Positions 25,357-34,079 of a DNA stretch of 64,000 nt are shown piece after piece; the stretch's first letter is position 1; each line of letters starts with the position of its first letter. Position numbers and translations under genes: made by a program. The notes under the pieces are model-generated. The model saw nothing but the letters and a program-made list of their open reading frames with translations. It did no database searches and had not been told where the DNA came from. This DNA is from Roseateles toxinivorans (GTDB taxonomy: Bacteria > Pseudomonadota > Gammaproteobacteria > Burkholderiales > Burkholderiaceae_C): positions 1 through 64,000 of the forward strand of contig NZ_SNXS01000009.1 of NCBI RefSeq assembly GCF_004362525.1, in the 5' to 3' direction.

Positions 25357-25662
25357 AGAGCCGCAAGCTGCGCATGGTTGCCTATATCCGGGACGCCCTT
25401 CAGAAACGCCCAGACGCTCGCGTTCTCTGGGCTTCGGCGCCTCGCACAAGCCGTGGTTTGACGCCTGGCTCGCACAGCTCCAGGGTGCGGACATCTTGAC
25501 GGAGCCACGCTGCCAAAAGCGCGTGGCAACGGCCGCCACCGACAAAGCCAGCTACATAGCCCGCCAGCACAGGTCGCGATGGCGTGCCACAGAGGGAAGC
25601 CCCGAGCACGCAGTGGCATGAGGGCTTCTCGCAACAAACGATCCCGAGAATGGAGAGCCATA
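25357..25662. other. Spacer with no assignable gene
   Basis: About 300 bases between the membrane protein and the small Cys/His protein. Short frames are open on both strands but none has a recognisable motif or a ribosome site. Confidence 0.4.
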
Positions 25663-25890
25663 GTGAATTGGCACAAGACCGCCGGACGGTTCAAACCGTT
25701 CAACACCGATTGGTCAAAGCGCACTTTCGGACCCTACGAGGCTGTGCCGGTGTCGGGTACCTACTTCTGCACCGGATGCATGCAGGAGATCAGCCGCTAT
25801 GGCGGCGAGCAGTTTCCGCCTGTGGGTCATCACGGGCATGGGGAATCTGCATGTCCGGTACGGTGGAGGCTCAAGTGCGGTGACGACTGA
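25663..25890 (+). CDS. Small zinc-ribbon-like Cys/His protein
   Basis: A 75-residue protein beginning at a GTG preceded by GGAGAG. An aromatic N-terminal half (FKPFNTDWSKRTFGPYE) leads into GTYFCTGCMQEI, then GGEQFPPVGHHGHG and ACPVRW. The CxxC knuckle, a Gly-rich turn with FPP, a His cluster and a last Cys suggest a single zinc or other metal site of the small zinc-ribbon kind. Position between the two metallothionein-like genes fits a metal-related role. The family is not identified with certainty. Confidence 0.6.
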   Translation: MNWHKTAGRFKPFNTDWSKRTFGPYEAVPVSGTYFCTGCMQEISRYGGEQFPPVGHHGHGESACPVRWRLKCGDD

Positions 25891-26128
25891 CTGCCACCCG
25901 TGGGCGGTCTTGTGCTGTAGACCGGCGCTGGCGACCGGTGTGTTCGCCGCCCAGGAGCTACCCAACTTGCCCCAAGAGGGGTTGGCTGCGGCAGCCTAGC
26001 TTGCCCCTAGCAGCAGACGCCGCCTCGTTGGTGAGAAGTCTCGGATAGGCATTTCGGCTACCGAGACTTGGCGGGTCACGCGTGCCCGGCAACAGATCCC
26101 CTGCAGCAGGCCACGCCAAGCAAGTACG

Positions 26129-26785
26129 TCATGACAGCGACTGCCAGTCGTACTCCATGTACTGAGCCGTCTCGACCGCGGCACTTAGGCCCAGCGCCTT
26201 CTCGACCATCCCGATTGACATGTCGATCCCAGCCGAAATCCCGCCGCTGGTGATGATGAATCCGCTGTCCACCATCTTCGTGCGCTCGATGACAGTGATG
26301 TCCTTGCCCGATCTCCGAAGCTCTTCATACGCTCCGTGGTGCGTGGTTGCACGCCTGCCGTCGAGCATGCCTGCATTCGCCAATACAAGCGCGCCTGAGC
26401 ACACGGATAGAACGTGCTGCGCAGTCCTGGCGCGAGACCTCAGCCATTCCAGCAACACCAAGTTGTCTTTCTGAAGGCGGGTCCCATACCCTTCGCCATC
26501 AGGCCGATAGCCACCACCGCCTGGAACGAGTATCCAGTCGAGTTGTGGGCAGCTGACAAAGCTCTCGTGCGCCCTTACCTCGAAGCGATTGCGCGCAATG
26601 ACAGCTCCGCCTCGTTCAGACACCAGGCGCACATCAAAAGGTCGAACGTCGTTATGGCGATCCGCGACGCTGAACACTTCGTAGGGGCCAGCGAAGTCCA
26701 GCAACTCTACGTCGTCAAAGATCACGATGCCGATTCGGATTGGGCGCGCTTGGCGCGCCTCAAGTACTAGGTCTACAGAACTCAT
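26129..26785 (-). CDS. DJ-1/PfpI family protein, isonitrile hydratase-like
   Basis: A 218-residue class-I glutamine amidotransferase-like fold. The N-terminal strand IGIVIFDDVELLDFAGPYEV and the nucleophile elbow VCSGALVLANAG (Cys129) are the family markers. The later THHGAYEEL and GGISAGIDMSIGMVE patterns resemble isonitrile hydratase and the N-terminal domains of GATase-like AraC regulators. No AraC helix-turn-helix follows, so it is a stand-alone enzyme-type protein. The Met at 26785 starts the fold; an in-frame extension upstream overlaps other sequence and was discarded. The substrate is unknown. Confidence 0.85.
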   Translation of the reverse strand: MSSVDLVLEARQARPIRIGIVIFDDVELLDFAGPYEVFSVADRHNDVRPFDVRLVSERGGAVIARNRFEVRAHESFVSCPQLDWILVPGGGGYRPDGEGYGTRLQKDNLVLLEWLRSRARTAQHVLSVCSGALVLANAGMLDGRRATTHHGAYEELRRSGKDITVIERTKMVDSGFIITSGGISAGIDMSIGMVEKALGLSAAVETAQYMEYDWQSLS

Positions 26786-27017
26786 TCTGATGATCTCGCA
26801 AGCTGGGAAAACTAGGAATGCAAAATTGGCCGCAGGTGCTGCCAATCCCGGTGCCGACGGGGCTTCGAAATCGCTACGCAGTGTTTGCTGACTTGCCTCG
26901 CCGACACCTGCCTCAGTGACTTGGCGCTGCGGGACCGGCACCACGTCTCTCGACGAGTGGCAAATAGCCGAGTCAAGATGCTCAACCGCAACATCGAAGC
27001 GTCGCCGCGCCGTTGGC

Positions 27018-27167
27018 TCAGGCCTTGGCCCCGGCACAACCTTGCCCGCACTTGCACTGGGTCCCGCAAGTGCAGGACTGTTGTGCGGCGGGCATCTGGC
27101 ATCCGCAGGCGCATTCCGCGCCAGGGCAGGTTGCGCAGCGGCAGGGGTCTTGATTCAACTCGCTCAT
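27018..27167 (-). CDS. Metallothionein-like cysteine-rich peptide, copy B
   Basis: A 49-residue paralogue of the gene at 24203-24367. Eleven cysteines lie at positions 9, 11, 14, 19, 21, 23, 32, 34, 38, 40 and 44. Shared blocks are CRCATC, CACGCQ, AQQSC and QCKCG; the last CxC pair of copy A is reduced to a single Cys. AAAAAGGA precedes the ATG, as in copy A. The two genes point the same way 2.7 kb apart and share their upstream block, so they arose by duplication and are probably regulated alike. Confidence 0.8.
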   Translation of the reverse strand: MSELNQDPCRCATCPGAECACGCQMPAAQQSCTCGTQCKCGQGCAGAKA

Positions 27168-27310
27168 GATGAAGTTCCTTTTTGGGCAATTCGACGACGA
27201 GATGTCTTCGATGCCAGAACTTTCGGCGCGAAGGCGGTGCCCTGCCAGCTCTCTGAGACGAGCCGTCGTGTCTGATGCCGGAACGGTGAGGCCGGTCGAC
27301 CGAACGGATC
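27168..27310 (-). repeat. Conserved 5' block upstream of metallothionein copy B
   Basis: Counterpart of the block at 24368-24510, with small insertions and substitutions. It has no conserved coding potential. The remaining gap to the sigma factor gene (27311-27757) shows no gene I can support; the promoter of the sigma operon should lie there. Confidence 0.7.
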
Positions 27311-27757
27311 TGGCCGATTTGGCCTGCTCCTATCCTGCCGAAGCAGACCAGGACATCGGCCAAGTCAGTTGTCTGCGCCGACGACCGCTTTGCGATGTTG
27401 AGTTGGCCGAGGCTGATGTCGCAGATGGGTCACTATGAAAAGCTTTGCATAGCGCCCCCTCACCGACCTCGGTGGCCATGATCTTGCCGCCCCAATGCGG
27501 CCGGTTGAACCCATACGGAGTTCTCCACATTCAGACCAGTCAACCACCGCTTCGCAAAGCCTTGCGAAGACCTCTTACTCGCGTCACTCACTGATTCGTT
27601 GCCTGCAGCCGTTTTGTCGACTTCAAGGGGCGAGATGCGAGATCGGGAAGGCGCAAATCCAGGCCGAGAGAAGGGTCTTGTCACGCTTTGATCGAGCGGA
27701 CGTCTAACGACTACAAGCTCAGCACATCCCAGCAAACACCAACCACGTCTCCTCATC

Positions 27758-28489
27758 ATGCGCCCCGCCACGAGTCCATCAGACCCAGCCGCCTGCTGCC
27801 AGACAGCGTCGGATACCGCACTCACCCTGCGCGCGAGCCGCGGCGAAAGTATGGCCATCGAAGCCATCATGCGGCGCTACAACCGCCTGCTGTTTCGAAG
27901 CGCGCGGGGCGTGGTCGCCGACGACGCAGAAGCCCAGGACGTAGTGCAGGAGACCTACCTGCGCGCCTTCTCCACCTTGGCCTCGTTCCGCGGCAACTGT
28001 GCACTGGGCACCTGGCTGGCGCGCATTGCCATCAACGTGGCGCTCGACGCGCAGCGCAAACGCCAGCGCTGCGTGCCCATCGATCACAGCCAAGATTTCG
28101 GTAACGAGCCAGCCTTGGAGCACATGATGGCCTTCAACGCGCCCGCCAATGCTGCTCCGGAGGCCCAGGTCGAGCGCGGCCAGATGCGCGCCGTGCTGCA
28201 GCGCGCGATCGACAGCCTGCCGCCTATGTACCGCAGCGTGTTCATCCTGCGCGCCGTGCAGGAGATGAGTGTCGACGAGACCGCCGCCTGCTTGCAGGTC
28301 AGTGCCGAGGTCGTCAAGACCCGCTACCTGCGCTCCCGCTCGATGCTGCGTGACGCGCTGGGTGCTCAGATCGAAGCCCACGCGCACGAGGTGTATGCCT
28401 TTGCCGGCGCACGGTGCGACGCCGTGGTCGCCCACGTGCTGGCGCAACTGCAGCACCAGGGGCGAATTCGCCCTGGCAGCCCGGGCTGA
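27758..28489 (+). CDS. ECF-type RNA polymerase sigma factor
   Basis: A 243-residue sigma-70 family protein with only regions 2 and 4. Region 2 (about 32-100) has MRRYNRLLFRSARGVV and AQDVVQETYLRAF. Region 4 (about 145-200) has DSLPPMYRSVFILRAVQEMS followed by the helix-turn-helix ETAACLQVSAEVVKTRYLRS. A C-terminal extension (FAGARCDAVVAHVLAQL) is a recurring feature in this ECF subgroup. No anti-sigma gene is next to it. It is the first gene of a cluster with a ferritin-like protein and two cytochromes, which are its likely targets. A shorter start at codon 32 is possible. Confidence 0.92.
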   Translation: MRPATSPSDPAACCQTASDTALTLRASRGESMAIEAIMRRYNRLLFRSARGVVADDAEAQDVVQETYLRAFSTLASFRGNCALGTWLARIAINVALDAQRKRQRCVPIDHSQDFGNEPALEHMMAFNAPANAAPEAQVERGQMRAVLQRAIDSLPPMYRSVFILRAVQEMSVDETAACLQVSAEVVKTRYLRSRSMLRDALGAQIEAHAHEVYAFAGARCDAVVAHVLAQLQHQGRIRPGSPG

Positions 28490-28539
28490 ACGCGCCCCAG
28501 CTTTCCCTCTCTTTCCCCACCACCACCAAGGAGATGACC

Positions 28540-29130
28540 ATGAACGGTCAGAGACTCGCTTTGCCGAAAGATTTCTCGCTGCTGTCGCGCCGCCGCGCCC
28601 TAGCCGGGTCGGGCCTGATGCTATCGGCCGGCGCCGTGGCACTGCTCGGCGGCCGCGACGCGCTGGCCGCCAGCACCAAGGCCAGCGCCGCCGACCTTGC
28701 AGCCGACGTGCGCATCCTCAACACCGCGCTGGGCGCGGAGTACGAGGCGGTGGCGGCCTACCAGGTCGGCGCCGAGAGCGGGCTGCTGACCAAGGACGTG
28801 CTGGGTGTCGCCGTCGCGTTCCAAGGCCATCACAAGGAACATGCCGACGCGATTGCCGCTGCCGTGCGCAAGCTCGGCGGCCAAGCCGTTGCAGCCAGGG
28901 CGAAGTACACCTTCCCGGTGGACACGCTCAAGTCACAGGCCGATGTACTGCGATTCGCTGCCGGCCTGGAGAAGGGCGCGATCTCGGCCTACCTGGGTGC
29001 TGTGCCCCTGTTCTCCGACAGGGCGCTGGCGCAGGTCGCGGCCAGCATCCTGGGCGATGAGGCGATGCACTGGGCGGTGCTGCGTCAGGTGCTGGGCGAG
29101 AACCCGGTGCCATCGGCCTTCATGTCATGA
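28540..29130 (+). CDS. Tat-exported ferritin-like protein
   Basis: A 196-residue protein with a twin-arginine signal (LSRRRALAGSGLMLSAGAVA) cleaved near ALAAS. The mature part is a four-helix ferritin-like bundle. Metal-ligand candidates are the Glu pair of the first helix (LGAEYEAVAAYQ), HHKEHAD, GLEKGAISAY and the ILGDEAMHW helix. The family matches ferritin-like domain proteins exported to the periplasm. AAGGAG lies six bases before the ATG at 28540; another ATG two codons earlier is too close to it. It overlaps the cytochrome gene by ATGA. Confidence 0.87.
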   Translation: MNGQRLALPKDFSLLSRRRALAGSGLMLSAGAVALLGGRDALAASTKASAADLAADVRILNTALGAEYEAVAAYQVGAESGLLTKDVLGVAVAFQGHHKEHADAIAAAVRKLGGQAVAARAKYTFPVDTLKSQADVLRFAAGLEKGAISAYLGAVPLFSDRALAQVAASILGDEAMHWAVLRQVLGENPVPSAFMS

Positions 29131-29543
29131 ACATCGCCCGTTGCATCCTGGCCGCGATCGGGGCGGTGACCGCGACGTCGGCCATAGCGGCTGGCGAAAA
29201 GGCGCCCGACACCCGTGCCCTGCAGCGCGGCGAGCAGGTCTACGCCCGCTGCGTCGCCTGCCACGCCATCGAGGCTAACCGGACCGGCCCTCAGCACTGC
29301 GGCCTGTTCGGTCGACGTGCCGGCACGGCCCCGGGCTTCGACACCTATTCGAAGGCAATGCGCGAGTCGACGATCGTATGGAACGAACGCAGCCTCGACG
29401 TCTTCCTGGAGGCGCCGATGCAGGCCGTGCCGGGCACATCCATGGGCTACGCCGGCGTGAAAAGCTCGGGCGAACGGGCCGACCTGATCGCCTGGCTGCG
29501 CGAGGCCACCCGGCCGGGCGCCCGCTGCAGCGTGCGCCGTTGA
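29127..29543 (+). CDS. Periplasmic class I cytochrome c
   Basis: A 138-residue protein with a signal peptide (ARCILAAIGAVTATSAIAAG), one haem-binding CVACH near residue 44 and a distal Met candidate in GTSMGYAGV. The spacing and the NRTGPQHCGLFGRRAG segment match mitochondrial/c2-type cytochromes (TGP-L-GL-GR-AG). It starts within the stop of the ferritin-like gene, so the two are coupled. It probably shuttles electrons to or from the ferritin-like protein or the di-haem protein downstream. Confidence 0.9.
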   Translation: MNIARCILAAIGAVTATSAIAAGEKAPDTRALQRGEQVYARCVACHAIEANRTGPQHCGLFGRRAGTAPGFDTYSKAMRESTIVWNERSLDVFLEAPMQAVPGTSMGYAGVKSSGERADLIAWLREATRPGARCSVRR

Positions 29544-29603
29544 GCTGAGTCTTTGCGAGTGGCCCTGCACCGATGCAATGAATCAGAACCGTAAGGAGAC
29601 ACC

Positions 29604-30836
29604 ATGAAGCACATCGCCTCTGAATCCACCGCACGGCCACACCGGCCCTCAGCCCTTGGCGTCGTCCTGGCCACGGTGGTGGCTGTATCGGCCTGCGGTG
29701 GCGCGGACGACCGCGCCGACGCCGTCGCCCAGGCGGCGCTGGTCGCGCAGGGCCAGCAGATCTTTCGCCACGACACCTTTGGCGACGAAGTCCAGTGGAC
29801 CGACACGCTGCGCTTGCACGAGGTCATCGCGACCGCGGTGGACCCGCTGACGGCGCTGTCGGTCGGGCTGAAGGTCGATAGCGAAGCGTTGCCTCCCGCC
29901 GTCGTCGAGGGCATACGCAACGGCAGCGTCGACCTGCACAGCCCGGCCACCACGGTGGCCCTGCTCAAGCTGAACGCCGTGGTCGGCGTCAAGGGCACGG
30001 TCGAGACGTTGAATGGGGTCGACAGGCTGGCTCGCGTGGGCATCACCTGCGCGCTTTGCCACTCGACGGTGGACAACTCGTTCGCGCCGGGCATCGGCAG
30101 GCGTCTGGATGGCTGGGCCAACCGCGACCTGAACCCTGGCGCGATCATCGCGCTGTCGCCAGCGGTGGACGCTGCGACCAAGAGCGCGCTCAACGCCTGG
30201 GGCGCTGGCAGGTTTGATCCGCGCCATAACGTCGACGGGCTCAACAAGCCGGTGGTGATCCCCCCGGCCTACGGCCTGGAGGGCATCCATCGCATCACGG
30301 TCACGGGCGACGGTGACGAGATCGCCTACTGGAACCGCTATGTCGCGGTGGCCGAGATGGGCGGGCTGGGCACGATGAGCGAGCCGCGTCTGAACCTGAA
30401 CATCACCCATGGCACGCAGGACCTTGTCTCCGCCAAGCTGCCCGCACTGCAGGCCTACCAGCTCAGCCTGAAGGCGCCGACCCCTCCGGCCGGCAGCTTC
30501 GATGCCCCAGCGGCAGCGCGCGGCAAGCTGCTCTTCGAGGGTGCGGGCCAATGCGCAAGCTGCCACAGTGGCGCGACGTTCACCGACGCCAACCTACGTC
30601 TGCATCCCCCGGCCGATTCGATGGCCGAACCCGAGTCACCCAGCTACGCCTCGCGCTCGGCGACGAAGCAGTACCGAACCTCGCCGCTCAAGGGCGTCTG
30701 GCAGCATGCGCCGTACTTCCACGACGGCTCCGCGGCGACCCTAGAGGACGTCGTGCAGACATACAACACCAGGCGATCACTCGGGCTGACGAGTCAGCAG
30801 GTCATCGAAATCGCGCAGTATCTGAAGTCGTTGTGA
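29604..30836 (+). CDS. Di-haem c-type cytochrome, peroxidase-like C-terminus
   Basis: A 410-residue exported protein whose signal ends in VSACGG, suggesting a lipoprotein anchor. Two haem motifs are visible, CALCH (about 150) and CASCH (about 317). The last 100 residues carry the pattern YRTSPLKGVWQHAPYFHDGS, then ATLEDVVQTYN, seen at the end of cytochrome c peroxidase/MauG relatives. The N-terminal half does not resemble a canonical CcpA, so peroxidase activity is unproven. AAGGAG lies before the ATG. It is 60 bases after the cytochrome c gene and probably in the same sigma-dependent operon. Confidence 0.85.
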   Translation: MKHIASESTARPHRPSALGVVLATVVAVSACGGADDRADAVAQAALVAQGQQIFRHDTFGDEVQWTDTLRLHEVIATAVDPLTALSVGLKVDSEALPPAVVEGIRNGSVDLHSPATTVALLKLNAVVGVKGTVETLNGVDRLARVGITCALCHSTVDNSFAPGIGRRLDGWANRDLNPGAIIALSPAVDAATKSALNAWGAGRFDPRHNVDGLNKPVVIPPAYGLEGIHRITVTGDGDEIAYWNRYVAVAEMGGLGTMSEPRLNLNITHGTQDLVSAKLPALQAYQLSLKAPTPPAGSFDAPAAARGKLLFEGAGQCASCHSGATFTDANLRLHPPADSMAEPESPSYASRSATKQYRTSPLKGVWQHAPYFHDGSAATLEDVVQTYNTRRSLGLTSQQVIEIAQYLKSL

Positions 30837-31346
30837 GGAATGTTGTCGGCAGCTGCGCCGGCCAGGAGCAGTGTTTCCGTGATTGAGTCTTTCGGGCAGG
30901 AGTCCGCTTGTTGCCCCGCCTCTCCATCGAGTCGCGCCCGAAGGGTGCGGCGATGGCTGTGATTCTTCTTGGCCTACCCGGCATAGACGGCAGACGCCAG
31001 CCATCGCGATCTACAAGGCTGAATGGTCGCGGCTGAACGAAGCCAATGTCACTCCAATCGATCACCCTGACGCGGCGCTACGCGCAACGCCAGCAATCGC
31101 CGCCGGCGGTACAGCCCGACGCCGATCCAGGTGACGGGATCAGCAGATGCACTGGATCGCCTGCGGGTCCGCGGCGTCTTCCGCACCGGCGACAACACCA
31201 GCATCACCCGTGCACCGGTCGCGTTGCACGGCTCGGCCGTGCGAGGGCCGCCAGATGGGCCCGAGCTGGTGTCGAAGTGGGAGAACGGGTGAGGGCAGGG
31301 CCCTGTCGTCGCCGCGTTTCGCCTACTTTCTTGCTTGGCTGGTTGT
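30837..31346. other. Spacer between convergent genes, no assignable gene
   Basis: About 510 bases between the di-haem cytochrome and ccoG stops. A plus frame around 31140-31291 stays open and reads sensibly (VRGVFRTGDNTSITR) but has no start or identified family, so it may be a relic. No clear hairpin terminator was found. Confidence 0.4.
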
Positions 31347-32816
31347 TCAGCGCGGGACGAAGAATGTCGACTTCTCGCGCTGCACGGCCGGGGCAGTGCG
31401 TGTGGTGTCAAGCAGGCTCACCTCGAACTGCACTGGCGAAGATTGTCCGAGCAGCCCTTGGGCTGAGCTAAAGGGCAAGCGCAGGTTGACGACGACCGAG
31501 CCGATGCCTGCCGGCGGGACACTGAGTTCCGTGCTTGGCGCCTCCAGGCCAGCGATGCCTCGGGCCTTGATGCGGTAGGTTTGCGACAGCTCGGTACGGT
31601 TCATGATCTGCAGGCGGTAGACGTTCTCGATGGCGCCGTCCTCGACGACCCTGGCCAAGGCCCCGCGGTCCTTCACCACGTCCACCTGGAACGGGCTGCG
31701 CAGCGCCACGCTTGCGGCAAAGGCCACGCTGGCAGCTGACAGCAGGCCGCCATAGATCAGCACACGCGGACGCAGGGCGCGCTTGAACATCTGCAGCTTC
31801 GACCAGCCGTTGACGACGCCGTTCTCGGTGGAGTAGCGGATCAGGCCCTTCGGGTAGTTCATCTTGTCCATCACGTCGTCGCAGACGTCGATGCAGGCGG
31901 CGCAGCCGATGCACTCGTTTTGCAGCCCGTCGCGGATGTCGATGCCGGTGGGGCAGACCTGCACACACAGCGTGCAGTCGATGCAGTCGCCCAGCCCCTG
32001 GGTGGCGGCACTGACCTTGCGAGAGCGCGAGCCGCGCGGATCGCCGCGTGCGCTGTCGTAGGTGATGATCAATGAGTCCTTGTCTATCAAGGCACTCTGG
32101 AAGCGGGCGTAGGGGCACATGTACTTGCACATCTGCTCGCGCAGGTAGCCCGCGTTGCCGTAGGTCGCGGCGCCGTAGAACAGGATCCAGAAACCGCTCC
32201 AGGGCGTCACGGTCAGCGTCAGTACGACCTGGCTCAACTCGCGGATGGGAGTGAAGTAGCCGACAAAGCTGAAGCCCGTGTAGAGGCCGATGGCCACCCA
32301 GGCGAGCTGGGTGGCGCCCTTGCGGGCGACCTTCTCGGCCGACCACGGCGCCTGGTCCAGACGCATACGGGCGATACGGTCGCCTTCGAACTTGCGTTCG
32401 ACCCACATGAAGATCTCGGTGTACACGGTCTGCGGGCAGGTGTAGCCGCACCACAGGCGTCCCGCCACCGCGGTGAAGAAGAACAGGGCGAGCGCCGACA
32501 GCACCAGCAACGCCGCGAGGAAGATCAGGTCCTGCGGGTAGAACACCAGGCCGAGCAAGTAGAAGCGTTGCGCCTCCAGATCGAACAGCAAGGCCTGACG
32601 ACCGTCCCACTGCAACCAGGGCAGCCCGTAGAACAACAACTGTGTGAGCCAGACGAAGGTCCAGCGCCACGCGGCGAACCACCCCTTGACAGCCCGGGGG
32701 TAGATGTCCGGCTGTGCCTGGTACATCGAAACGAACCGCACGCCGTCGTCAGGCTCCGCGGAGGCGGGTGTCGATCGGATCGGGATGATGGGGCGGGTGA
32801 GTGGCTTCTTGTTCAC
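31347..32816 (-). CDS. ccoG: Cytochrome oxidase accessory protein CcoG (RdxA/FixG)
   Basis: A 489-residue membrane iron-sulfur protein. The N-terminal part has YPRAVKGWFAAWRW and TQLLFYGLPWLQWDGRQ, several membrane helices and CGYTCPQTVYTE. The central part has two [4Fe-4S] ferredoxin motifs (CIDCTLCVQVCP and CIGCAACIDVC). The C-terminal immunoglobulin-like domain ends in the usual FFVPR. CcoG helps copper reduction for cbb3 oxidase assembly, yet no cco structural gene is in the window. A GTG at 32816 gives the usual length; the ribosome site is poor. It is divergent from nsrR, so NO may control it. Confidence 0.93.
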   Translation of the reverse strand: MNKKPLTRPIIPIRSTPASAEPDDGVRFVSMYQAQPDIYPRAVKGWFAAWRWTFVWLTQLLFYGLPWLQWDGRQALLFDLEAQRFYLLGLVFYPQDLIFLAALLVLSALALFFFTAVAGRLWCGYTCPQTVYTEIFMWVERKFEGDRIARMRLDQAPWSAEKVARKGATQLAWVAIGLYTGFSFVGYFTPIRELSQVVLTLTVTPWSGFWILFYGAATYGNAGYLREQMCKYMCPYARFQSALIDKDSLIITYDSARGDPRGSRSRKVSAATQGLGDCIDCTLCVQVCPTGIDIRDGLQNECIGCAACIDVCDDVMDKMNYPKGLIRYSTENGVVNGWSKLQMFKRALRPRVLIYGGLLSAASVAFAASVALRSPFQVDVVKDRGALARVVEDGAIENVYRLQIMNRTELSQTYRIKARGIAGLEAPSTELSVPPAGIGSVVVNLRLPFSSAQGLLGQSSPVQFEVSLLDTTRTAPAVQREKSTFFVPR

Positions 32817-32830
32817 GTAAGGGGGCAGAA

Positions 32831-32853
32831 AACATCGACGGTTGATGCATCTT
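32831..32853. promoter_or_regulatory. Possible NsrR operator, imperfect 11-1-11 dyad
   Basis: AACATCGACGG-T-TGATGCATCTT lies between the divergent ccoG and nsrR genes. The right arm read on the minus strand (AAGATGCATCA) closely matches the NsrR half-site AAGATGCATTT; the left arm matches only partly. Its position would allow control of both genes, but the assignment rests on one good half-site. Confidence 0.35.
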
Positions 32854-32905
32854 AAGGATTGGTGCCCACTAAAGCAATACAATAAATACACCTTTAAGGC
32901 GAATC

Positions 32906-33424
32906 ATGCGGCTTTCCGAGTACACCGACTACACCTTGCGCGTGCTGATGTACTGCGCACGGCACCGGGAGCGCCTGGTCACGATCAACGAGTTGGCTGA
33001 GCAACACGCGCTGTCAAAGGGCCACCTGATGAAAGTGGTGAACGACTTGGCGCGGCAGGAGCTGATCGAGACCACTCGCGGACGCGGTGGCGGCCTTCGG
33101 TTGTCGAAGGAGCCCGGGACCATCCGTATCGGCGACGTGGTGCGGGCCTCTGAAACCGACTTCCGGCTCGTCGAGTGTTTCGATCCCAGCACCAATGCCT
33201 GTACTTTGACGCCGAACTGCCGGCTGAAGCATCTGTTCGACACGGCCCTGCGCGGGTACTTCCAGGCGCTGGACGGCGCGACGCTGGCCGACCTGACTGT
33301 TGGATCCCCCGGACCAGAGGGCCACTCAGCTGGCGCTGCCGTGCGCGTCAAGCGCGCTGTCGCCGTCGCCATGCCGGCTTCCACTCAACCGCCGCTGCGG
33401 GTCAAGGCGCCCGCACGGCGCTGA
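32906..33424 (+). CDS. nsrR: Rrf2-family NO-sensing repressor NsrR
   Basis: A 172-residue Rrf2 regulator. The helix-turn-helix is at about 25-65 (INELAEQHALSKGHLMKVVN, then RGRGGGLRLS). The three iron-sulfur cysteines are present in ECFDPSTNACTLTPNCRLK, the spacing typical of NsrR. The opening MRLSEYTDYTLRVLMY is also NsrR-like. The C-terminal 35 residues are low-complexity and longer than usual. The neighbours (hemerythrin, DUF3079 protein, nor genes) support nitric oxide as the signal. Confidence 0.93.
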   Translation: MRLSEYTDYTLRVLMYCARHRERLVTINELAEQHALSKGHLMKVVNDLARQELIETTRGRGGGLRLSKEPGTIRIGDVVRASETDFRLVECFDPSTNACTLTPNCRLKHLFDTALRGYFQALDGATLADLTVGSPGPEGHSAGAAVRVKRAVAVAMPASTQPPLRVKAPARR

Positions 33425-33443
33425 CGACCTCGAAGGACTCGCC

Positions 33444-34070
33444 ATGACCATCACGCTTCCGGGCCACTCCGCCCCCACCGTCGGCTTCGAGGTGCCGCTC
33501 GAGATGCTCGCGGCCTGCCACTTGCGGGTGCAGGACCAGTGCGCAACGTTGCAGCGTCTTGTGCCGCACATCGCGGCGATTGGTTCGGATCGGCCGGCGC
33601 AGGAGGCTGCCGCGGCGGTGATGCGCTACTTCGACACCTCGGCCCGCCACCACCATGATGACGAGGAGCGCGATCTGTTTCCCGCGCTGATCGAGTCGAT
33701 GGCGGGTTCAGACGCTGTCTGCCTGCGCGAGCTCACCGAGGCTCTGACCGCGGAGCATCGCGAACTCGAAGCACGCTGGCAGGCGCTGCGTTCGGTGCTT
33801 GCGCAGGTGGCGGCAGGGCAGACGGCGGTGCTTACGCAAGAAGGCGTGAGCAGCTTTGCGCAGCTGTATGAGCGGCACATTGCCCGCGAAGAGTCCGAGC
33901 TGCTGCCGATGGCCGAGCGCCTGTTGAGCGACGCCGAACTCGACCGGGTTGGCCGGGCCATGCGTATCCGACGTGCCATGCCGAGCGCACAAGCGAATCC
34001 TTCTGCTGCTTCTGCCTCCAGCTCAGGAACAGTGGGTTCATCCCCCGTTTCTGGCGTGACCCTGACCTGA
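33444..34070 (+). CDS. Hemerythrin HHE domain protein
   Basis: A 208-residue protein with a hemerythrin-like four-helix bundle in residues 18-180. Iron ligands can be followed: His in ACHLRVQDQC, the ARHHHDDEERDLFP box, TAEHRELEARW, and YERHIAREESELLP. The C-terminal 30 residues are Ser/Ala-rich. It begins 19 bases after nsrR with GAAGGA upstream, so it is in the same operon. Related hemerythrins repair or protect iron centres under nitrosative stress. It lacks the ScdA-type N-terminal domain of YtfE/DnrN. Confidence 0.9.
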   Translation: MTITLPGHSAPTVGFEVPLEMLAACHLRVQDQCATLQRLVPHIAAIGSDRPAQEAAAAVMRYFDTSARHHHDDEERDLFPALIESMAGSDAVCLRELTEALTAEHRELEARWQALRSVLAQVAAGQTAVLTQEGVSSFAQLYERHIAREESELLPMAERLLSDAELDRVGRAMRIRRAMPSAQANPSAASASSSGTVGSSPVSGVTLT

Positions 34071-34079
34071 GCGACGCAC

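Noticed and set aside
31140-31291. An open plus-strand stretch reading VRGVFRTGDNTSITR
   Set aside because: It reads like protein but has no start codon, ribosome site or identified family. It may be a relic but cannot be supported.
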